Part shown: positions 42,344 to 47,282 of the stretch, piece after piece | Position numbering within the stretch: position 1 is the stretch's first letter | How the letters are laid out: each line of letters begins with the position of its first letter | Origin: Variovorax paradoxus | GTDB taxonomy: Bacteria; Pseudomonadota; Gammaproteobacteria; Burkholderiales; Burkholderiaceae_C | Direction: 5' to 3' | DNA length: 47,282 bases | Assembly (NCBI RefSeq): GCF_018614955.1 | Contig: NZ_JAGGNV010000068.1 | Span: 1-47,282, forward strand | The notes under the pieces: model-generated | Database searches by the model: none | Seen by the model: only the letters and a program-made list of their open reading frames with translations | Told to the model about the DNA's origin: nothing | Program-made: the position numbers and the translations under genes

Positions 42344-43675
42344 TTATGGCGCCGTTTTGAAGGCTCGGGAGGCCAGCGCCACCAGCAACAGCACCGGCGC
42401 GCCCAGCGCCGCAGTGCCGACGAAGAAGGCGCCGTAGCCATAGTGATCGACGAAGACCCCCGAGTAGCCGGCAATGAACTTGGGCAGCAGCAGCATGAGC
42501 GAGCTGAACAGCGCGTACTGCGTGGCCGAGTAGCTGATGTTGGTCAGGCTCGACAGATAGGCGATGAAGGCGGCCGACGCGATGCCGCCGGCCAGGTTGT
42601 CGGCCGAGACCACCAGCACCAGGCCGGTGAGATCGTGCCCGCGCGTTCCGAGCCAGGCGAACAGCAGGTTGCTCGCGGCGCTCAGCACTGCGCCCAGCAT
42701 CAGCACGCGCATCACGCCGAAACGCATCGACAGCACGCCGCCGACGAAGGCGCCGACCAGCGTCATCACCACGCCGTAGATCTTGCTGACCGTCGCCACC
42801 TCGTCCTTGGTGAAGCCCATGTCGACATAGAAGGGGTTGGCCATGATGCCCATCACCACGTCGCTGATGCGGTAGACCGCGATCAGCGCGAGGATCAGCG
42901 CGGCCTGCCACTTGTAGCGGCGGATGAAATCGGCGAAGGGCTCGATCAGCACGCTTTGCAGCCACTCGGCCGCGTTCTTCGCCTTCGGCAGCGCCACGCG
43001 CACCGGTTCGGGCGACAGCAGCACCGTGATCACGCCGACCGCCATCGACGCCGCCATCACGAGGTAGGCAGCTTTCCAGGCGCCGTTCTGGTAGCCCGCG
43101 GCGCCGGCGATCTCGGCCCAGGCCGCGATCCACAGCACGCCGGCGCCGGCCCAGATCATCGCGAGCCGGTAGCCGGTCTGGTAGGCCGCCGCCAGCGCGG
43201 CCTGCTTGCGCGTGGCGGCCGATTCGATGCGGAAGGCGTCGAGCGCGATGTCCTGGGTGGCCGACCCGAAAGCCACCAGCAGCGCGCACCAGATCAGCGG
43301 CGCGAGCCCGGCGCGCGGGTCGTTGAAGGCCATGCCGACGATGCCGGCGATCACCATCGCCTGCGCCAGCAGCAGCCAGCCGCGGCGGCGCCCGAGCAGC
43401 GTGGTCAGCGGCGGGATCGGCAGCCGGTCCACCAGCGGCGCCCAGACCCACTTGAAGCCGTAGGCCAGGCCGACCCAGCTCAGGTAGCCGATGGTGGTGC
43501 GGTCGATGCCGGCCTCGCGCAGCCGGAAGCTCAGCGTGCCGAGCACCAGCAGCAGCGGCAGGCCCGCGGAGAAGCCCAGCGCGAGCATGCGCAGCGTGGC
43601 CGGTTCGAGATAAACCTTGAGCGCGTCGCGCCAAGGCAGGGCAGGGGAGGCTTCGTCAGCCGGGGGTGCGGACAT
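42344..43675 (-). CDS. ampG: AmpG-like MFS permease
   Basis: The 443-residue membrane protein starts at ATG 43675; longer open sequence upstream is antisense to the protease gene. About twelve to fourteen helices are present with AmpG features: LALGFSAGLPLLLVLGTLSF, YLSWVGLAYGFKWVWAPLVDRL, GSATQDIALDAFRIE, NPFYVDMGFTKDEVATVSKIYG and NLAGGIASAAFIAYLSSLTN. AmpG imports anhydromuropeptides released from peptidoglycan turnover and so influences beta-lactamase induction in species with AmpR. It is divergent from the M48 protease gene. Confidence 0.9.
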   Translation of the reverse strand: MSAPPADEASPALPWRDALKVYLEPATLRMLALGFSAGLPLLLVLGTLSFRLREAGIDRTTIGYLSWVGLAYGFKWVWAPLVDRLPIPPLTTLLGRRRGWLLLAQAMVIAGIVGMAFNDPRAGLAPLIWCALLVAFGSATQDIALDAFRIESAATRKQAALAAAYQTGYRLAMIWAGAGVLWIAAWAEIAGAAGYQNGAWKAAYLVMAASMAVGVITVLLSPEPVRVALPKAKNAAEWLQSVLIEPFADFIRRYKWQAALILALIAVYRISDVVMGIMANPFYVDMGFTKDEVATVSKIYGVVMTLVGAFVGGVLSMRFGVMRVLMLGAVLSAASNLLFAWLGTRGHDLTGLVLVVSADNLAGGIASAAFIAYLSSLTNISYSATQYALFSSLMLLLPKFIAGYSGVFVDHYGYGAFFVGTAALGAPVLLLVALASRAFKTAP

Positions 43676-43711
43676 GAATGAGGGTCTTTGGGGCTCTCTT
43701 ATTATTCCCGC

Positions 43712-44545
43712 ATGTGTTTGCGCTGCACTTCTCGCTCCGGAACCTGGCAAGCCCGCCGCGCATTTCTGCTGGCCGCGAGCGCGGCCGCGGTGACGCCGGC
43801 GCTCGCGCAGGTCGAGGTCGGCAAGTCCTCGGTGGCGCGCAACCTTGTGCCGGCCGAGAACGTCGAGCAGGCGGGCGTGCAGCAGTACGGCCAGCTGATG
43901 GCGCAGGCCAAGGCCAAGGGCGCGCTGGCGCCGGAGGGCCATCCGCAACTGCAGCGGCTGCATGCCATCTCGGCACGCATCATCCCGTTCGCGGCGCAAT
44001 GGAACGAGCGCGCCGCGCGCTGGAAGTGGGAGCTCAATCTGATCGGCAGCAAGCAGATCAACGCCTTCTGCATGCCGGGCGGCAAGATCGCCTTCTTCAC
44101 CGGCATCCTCGACCAGCTGAAGCTGACCGACGACGAGGTCGCGATGGTCATGGGCCACGAGATGGCGCATGCGCTGCGCGAGCACGCGCGGGCCCGCCTG
44201 GCCAAGAGTGCGGGCACCGGCGCCGCGCTGTCGATCACGGCCCAGCTGCTGGGCCTCGGGCAAGCCGGCGACCTTGCGGCGCGGGCCGGCACGCAGCTGC
44301 TCACGCTCAAGTTCAGCCGCAGCGACGAGACCGATGCCGACCTGGTCGGGCTCGAACTCGCCGCGCGCGGCGGCTACGACCCGAAGGCTTCGGTCTCGCT
44401 GTGGAAGAAGATGGCGCAGGCCTCGAAGAATCAGGGCGGGTTGAGCTTTCTCTCGACGCACCCGAGCGGGCCCGACCGCATCGCCAAGCTGGAGGCCAAC
44501 GTGCCCAAGGTCGAAGGGCTCTACCGCGCGGCGAAGCGCGGCTGA
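43712..44545 (+). CDS. M48 family metalloprotease with twin-Arg-like signal
   Basis: ATG 43712 gives 277 residues. The N-terminus (MCLRCTSRSGTWQARRAFLL then AASAAAVTPALAQ) is an export signal with an RR pair, possibly Tat. The zinc motif HEMAH is at residues 149-153 in VMGHEMAHALREHAR, and the third-ligand Glu is in RSDETDADLVGLELAARGGYDP. This is the LoiP/BepA-like periplasmic M48 group that acts in envelope quality control. It lacks the TPR region of BepA. It is divergent from ampG and converges with the epimerase gene. Confidence 0.9.
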   Translation: MCLRCTSRSGTWQARRAFLLAASAAAVTPALAQVEVGKSSVARNLVPAENVEQAGVQQYGQLMAQAKAKGALAPEGHPQLQRLHAISARIIPFAAQWNERAARWKWELNLIGSKQINAFCMPGGKIAFFTGILDQLKLTDDEVAMVMGHEMAHALREHARARLAKSAGTGAALSITAQLLGLGQAGDLAARAGTQLLTLKFSRSDETDADLVGLELAARGGYDPKASVSLWKKMAQASKNQGGLSFLSTHPSGPDRIAKLEANVPKVEGLYRAAKRG

Positions 44546-44557
44546 GCTTAATTCGCT

Positions 44558-45541
44558 CTATTCCACCGGATAGGGGCCGTCCGCAAAGACGGTCGCGTGG
44601 TAGCCCTTGGAGCCGATCGCCTGCGCCAGCGCGCTGCGATGGTCGCCGCCCGTGCGCAGGCGCTCGATGACTGCGCGGAAGTCATGCCGCGGCCGCCACC
44701 CCAGCTCGGCGCGTGCGCGCTCGTTGACGTAGACGCGATCGATCTCGGGGAACATGCGCCACCCGCGCCGCGCGTACTCGGCTTCGAAATGCGGCACGTG
44801 GCGCGCCACCACCGCGGGCAGGTCGGTGCGCAGCAGTTGCAGGTCGTCGCGCGTGAAGGGCGAGCTCGCGCTGATGATGTAGCGGCCGAAGCCGATCCCG
44901 GCCGCCCGCTCGGCGGCGAGCAGATGCGCCTCGACCACGTCCTCCACGTCGACCCGGCGATGCAGGAACTCGTTGACCTTCGCGTTCGCATCCTCGTAGC
45001 GTTCGCGAACATGCCGCTGGTCGTCCTCCTCGGGAAAGAAACGCGAGGTGCGCAGCACGATGCAGGGCAGCCCCTGCTGGCGCTGGAACAGTTCGCACAG
45101 GTCCTCGGCCGCGACCTTGGTGGCGCCGTAGATGTTCTTCGGCACCGGCGCCACGTCTTCGGTGACCCAGGCGGCCGGCGCGCCCGGCGGCGGCGTCAGC
45201 GCACGGCCGAAGGCGCTGGTGGTGCTGGTGAAGACGAAGGCGCCGACGCCTGCGGCCGCCGCCTCTTCCAGCAGGTTGAGCGTGCTCGTGATGTTGGTGT
45301 CGACGAAGTCCTGGCGGCTGTGCGTGGCGACGTGGGGCTTGTGCAGCGTCGCGGTGTGGAGCACGGCATCGACGCCCTGCATGCAGCGGGCCACGAGGGC
45401 GCGGTCGGTGATCGAGCCCACGTGGCGGGTGAAGGGCGATGCCAGCACGTCGATGCCGGCGGCGTCATGCGCCGTGTGCTGCAGGCGGCGCATCAAGGCC
45501 TCGCCGAGATGGCCGGAACTGCCGGTCACGAGAATCTTCAC
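44558..45541 (-). CDS. NAD-dependent epimerase/dehydratase family protein
   Basis: This 327-residue extended SDR starts MKILVTGSSGHLGEALMRRL with the nucleotide-binding TGxxGxxG. It carries VLHTATLHKPHV, the catalytic Ser/Thr region FVFTSTTSAFG and YGATK, the Tyr-x-x-x-Lys catalytic pair. ELGWRPRHDFRAVIERL is the usual C-terminal motif of sugar-nucleotide epimerases. The substrate is not evident, and no sugar-biosynthesis genes flank it. Length and motifs are complete. Confidence 0.88.
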   Translation of the reverse strand: MKILVTGSSGHLGEALMRRLQHTAHDAAGIDVLASPFTRHVGSITDRALVARCMQGVDAVLHTATLHKPHVATHSRQDFVDTNITSTLNLLEEAAAAGVGAFVFTSTTSAFGRALTPPPGAPAAWVTEDVAPVPKNIYGATKVAAEDLCELFQRQQGLPCIVLRTSRFFPEEDDQRHVRERYEDANAKVNEFLHRRVDVEDVVEAHLLAAERAAGIGFGRYIISASSPFTRDDLQLLRTDLPAVVARHVPHFEAEYARRGWRMFPEIDRVYVNERARAELGWRPRHDFRAVIERLRTGGDHRSALAQAIGSKGYHATVFADGPYPVE

Positions 45542-45653
45542 GGTGGACCTTTCATGAATGCATGAGCGCGGATGATGATGTCCGGATATGGCCGGTCAAG
45601 CGCACCGCGCTTCACGATCATCGCTGCGCCATCCCAACGAAAGCGACCTGACC

Positions 45654-46097
45654 ATGACCGATGCAGAGATCCAGGATTTCATCACCCGATTCGCCGCCGC
45701 ATGGGCCGCGAGGGACGGCGAGGCATTTCTTGCGCTCTGGCATCCGGACGGGGTGCTGCGCACGCCGCTGGTCGATCGTCCCATCGCCGGTAGTGAGCTC
45801 GGCCGCTTGAACGAGGTGCAGCGCGAAGCCGCGCCCGACCTCGTCTGGCAGCTGCTGGACTGGACGTCGCGCGGCGATGTCGTGATCATCGAATGGCAGT
45901 GCACGCGCCAGGTCGGCGGCAAGCGCTTCGATTGGCGCGGCGTCGACAAGTTTCGGCTCCGGGACGGCAAGATCGTCGAGGAGCGTGTCTACATGGACAC
46001 CGCGCTGCTGCGCGCGCTGCGCGCCGGCGTCGATCCTGAGCCGATCAGGCGGGCGGCCGGCCAGGGCGTCGCGTTCGAACCGCTCTCCGTGCTCTGA
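45654..46097 (+). CDS. SnoaL-like/NTF2-fold protein
   Basis: The 147-residue protein starts at ATG 45654 (MTDAEIQDFITRFAAAWAAR). The pattern FITRFAAAWAARDGEAFLALWHPDGVLRTP and WRGVDKFRLRDGKIVEERVYMD is typical of the SnoaL-like domain of the NTF2 superfamily. These cone-shaped proteins may be polyketide cyclases, isomerases or ligand binders; the role is unknown. An in-frame opening upstream (45588) has no start signal. It precedes a short-chain dehydrogenase gene by 106 bases. Confidence 0.85.
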   Translation: MTDAEIQDFITRFAAAWAARDGEAFLALWHPDGVLRTPLVDRPIAGSELGRLNEVQREAAPDLVWQLLDWTSRGDVVIIEWQCTRQVGGKRFDWRGVDKFRLRDGKIVEERVYMDTALLRALRAGVDPEPIRRAAGQGVAFEPLSVL

Positions 46098-46203
46098 AGC
46101 TGCGTATTGCAGGATCAGGCAAGAAGCGCGGGCGAATCGGCTACCGCCTGATGCCCCCTCGTTCCTAGACTTCGTTCCACTCCCCGCAGTCAAGGAACGC
46201 AAC

Positions 46204-46821
46204 ATGTCAGGCATCGAAGGAAAAGTCGTCGCCATCACCGGCGCGAGCAGCGGCATCGGCGAAGCCACCGCCAGGCTCCTGGCACAGCGCGGCGCGCGCG
46301 TGCTGCTCGGCGCGCGCCGCATCGGCCGGCTGAACGCGCTCGCCAACGAGATCCTCGAGGCCGGCGGCTCTGCGCGCTACCAGGCGCTCGACGTCACGCG
46401 GCGCGCCAGCATGCAGTCTTTCATCGACGAGGCGACCGAGGCTTTCGGCCGCGTCGACGTGATCGTCAACAACGCCGGCGTGATGCCGCGGTCGGCACTG
46501 GAGGAAGGGGAGGTCGACGAGGGGGACCGCACGCTCGATGTCAACGTGCGCGGCGTGCTGCACGGCATCGCGGCCGGCCTGCCGCGCATGCGTGCGCAGG
46601 GCAGCGGGCAGTTCATCTATTGCGCCTCCAAGTTCGCGGTGCACGCGATCTCCGAACGGCTGCGCCAGGAGGCGGGCGGCGACATCCGCGTCACCGTGAT
46701 CTCGCCGGGCGCGACCGAGTCGCCCACGGCCATCGCGCGGTCCATCGCCTTTGCGATCGAGCAGCCGGAGGACGTCGACACCAGCGAAATCATCGTGCGC
46801 CCGACAGCGAGCCCCCACTGA
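46204..46821 (+). CDS. Short-chain dehydrogenase, internally shortened
   Basis: The 205-residue protein begins MSGIEGKVVAITGASSGIGE with the classic TGxxxGIG cofactor motif and has NNAGVMPRSAL. Usual relatives have about 245 residues. Here QGSGQFI runs directly into YCASKFAVHAISE, skipping the roughly 15-20 residues (NxSSxAG...) that carry the catalytic Ser. A further roughly 20-30 residues seem absent between SPGATES and PTAIARSIAFAIEQP. The YxxxK pair is kept. I infer two in-frame deletions and a protein likely inactive as a dehydrogenase, but still open and with normal codon use. Confidence 0.8.
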   Translation: MSGIEGKVVAITGASSGIGEATARLLAQRGARVLLGARRIGRLNALANEILEAGGSARYQALDVTRRASMQSFIDEATEAFGRVDVIVNNAGVMPRSALEEGEVDEGDRTLDVNVRGVLHGIAAGLPRMRAQGSGQFIYCASKFAVHAISERLRQEAGGDIRVTVISPGATESPTAIARSIAFAIEQPEDVDTSEIIVRPTASPH

Positions 46822-46835
46822 AAAGGAGCCCGACC

Positions 46836-47207
46836 ATGCACGGCCATCTGCTTCTGCTCAGCCTGGCCATGGGCGTCATGTCGGCGTCGCCCGCAGACGC
46901 GCAACGCGTCCCCGACCCGATTCAAGGATCCAAGGCCATGACGAACAACAACCGATCGAACGACCAGAACGCCTACGTCGGCATGTGGGTGACCCGGGAC
47001 GGCTACATCCGCCACGAGCTCCTGCCCGGCGGACGCTACGACGAGGCCCGCGGCAAGCGCCAGAGCGCCTACGAGGGCCGCTATGTGCTGAGCGGCGGCA
47101 ATCACATCGACTACGTGGACGACACCGGATTCACCGCCGACGGCGAGTTCCGTGACGGCGTGCTCTATCACGGGGGCATGGTGCTGTTCCGCGAACACCG
47201 GCGCTAG
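46836..47207 (+). CDS. Atu4866-domain secreted protein
   Basis: The 123-residue protein starts at ATG 46836 after AAAAGGAG. A signal peptide (MHGHLLLLSLAMGVMSASPA then DAQ) is followed by NAYVGMWVTRDGYIRHELLP, GGRYDEARGKRQSAYEGRYV and the beta-rich tail GGNHIDYVDDTGFTADGEFR, the pattern of the Atu4866 family, small beta-barrel proteins of unknown function. It follows the short SDR gene by 14 bases and is presumably co-transcribed. Confidence 0.82.
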   Translation: MHGHLLLLSLAMGVMSASPADAQRVPDPIQGSKAMTNNNRSNDQNAYVGMWVTRDGYIRHELLPGGRYDEARGKRQSAYEGRYVLSGGNHIDYVDDTGFTADGEFRDGVLYHGGMVLFREHRR

Positions 47208-47261
47208 GAGCCTGCGCGGCAGAAGCGTGACGAGCGCGCAGAGGCTTGATAGATTTGGCGC

Positions 47262-47282
47262 ATGCCCATCAGCTACCTGCCC
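47262..47282 (+). CDS. Start of a further gene (partial)
   Basis: ATG 47262 opens MPISYLP and runs off the window. There is no strong ribosome binding site. Too little is present to identify it. Confidence 0.3.

Noticed and set aside
43676..44461. Long N-terminal extension of the AmpG-like permease
   Set aside because: It is antisense to the M48 protease gene; the permease family begins at ATG 43675.

Overview
The window is GC-rich, and its gene content and neighbourhoods (torF-glnK-amtB, lplT-alr, radA, rdgC, ilvE, a complete hpa pathway, modular intergenic repeats) point to a betaproteobacterium of the family Comamonadaceae, most likely Variovorax or a close relative. This rests on recognising protein families and gene order by eye; no database search was possible.

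Layout. 1-8193 is an accessory, decaying segment. It holds an IS1182-family transposase cut by a complete IS30-family element whose own transposase has an in-frame TGA, then a large patatin-like phospholipase gene split by a one-base frameshift, a small membrane protein gene, a truncated IS21-family element with a phased array of end repeats, and a doubly broken remnant of comM. Core chromosome resumes at 8289 with a sigma-54-type promoter reading torF-glnK-amtB (ammonium sensing and uptake). Next come a gluconolactonase/SMP-30 gene, glcE-glcF of glycolate oxidase without glcD, a small secreted protein, and leftward glutathione peroxidase, EamA permease and lplT genes. alr and a membrane protein gene follow rightward.

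20010-30222 is one leftward catabolic operon, hpaR-hpaG1-hpaG2-bug-hpaE-hpaD-hpaF-hpaH-hpaI-bug-class II aldolase-ketopantoate reductase-like. It encodes the whole meta-cleavage route from homoprotocatechuate to pyruvate and succinic semialdehyde, with two periplasmic Bug/TctC binding proteins inside. A perfect 16-bp palindrome just upstream of hpaR is the likely HpaR operator. The block separates alr from radA, which are usually close neighbours in related bacteria.

30329-34458 holds radA, a membrane protein gene, rdgC, ilvE and a CHCC zinc-finger protein gene. 34424-37804 holds an O-antigen-ligase-like protein and a two-component system. 37886-41521 is a compact three-gene set: a ketosynthase, a chain-length-factor-like protein lacking the catalytic Cys, and an FAD protein with flavin-halogenase motifs. 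It looks like an isolated fragment of, or an accessory to, an aryl-polyene pigment pathway. A VapBC/FitAB-type toxin-antitoxin pair, an AmpG-like permease, an M48 metalloprotease, a sugar-nucleotide-epimerase-like protein, a SnoaL-like protein, an internally shortened SDR and an Atu4866-domain protein fill the right end, where one more gene begins.

The least explained items are the three-gene ketosynthase/CLF/halogenase-like set, the modular repeats that share inner inserts, the split patatin with its unusual C-terminal domain, the 23-bp-phased repeat array at the IS21 end, and an SDR that appears to have lost its catalytic Ser segment.
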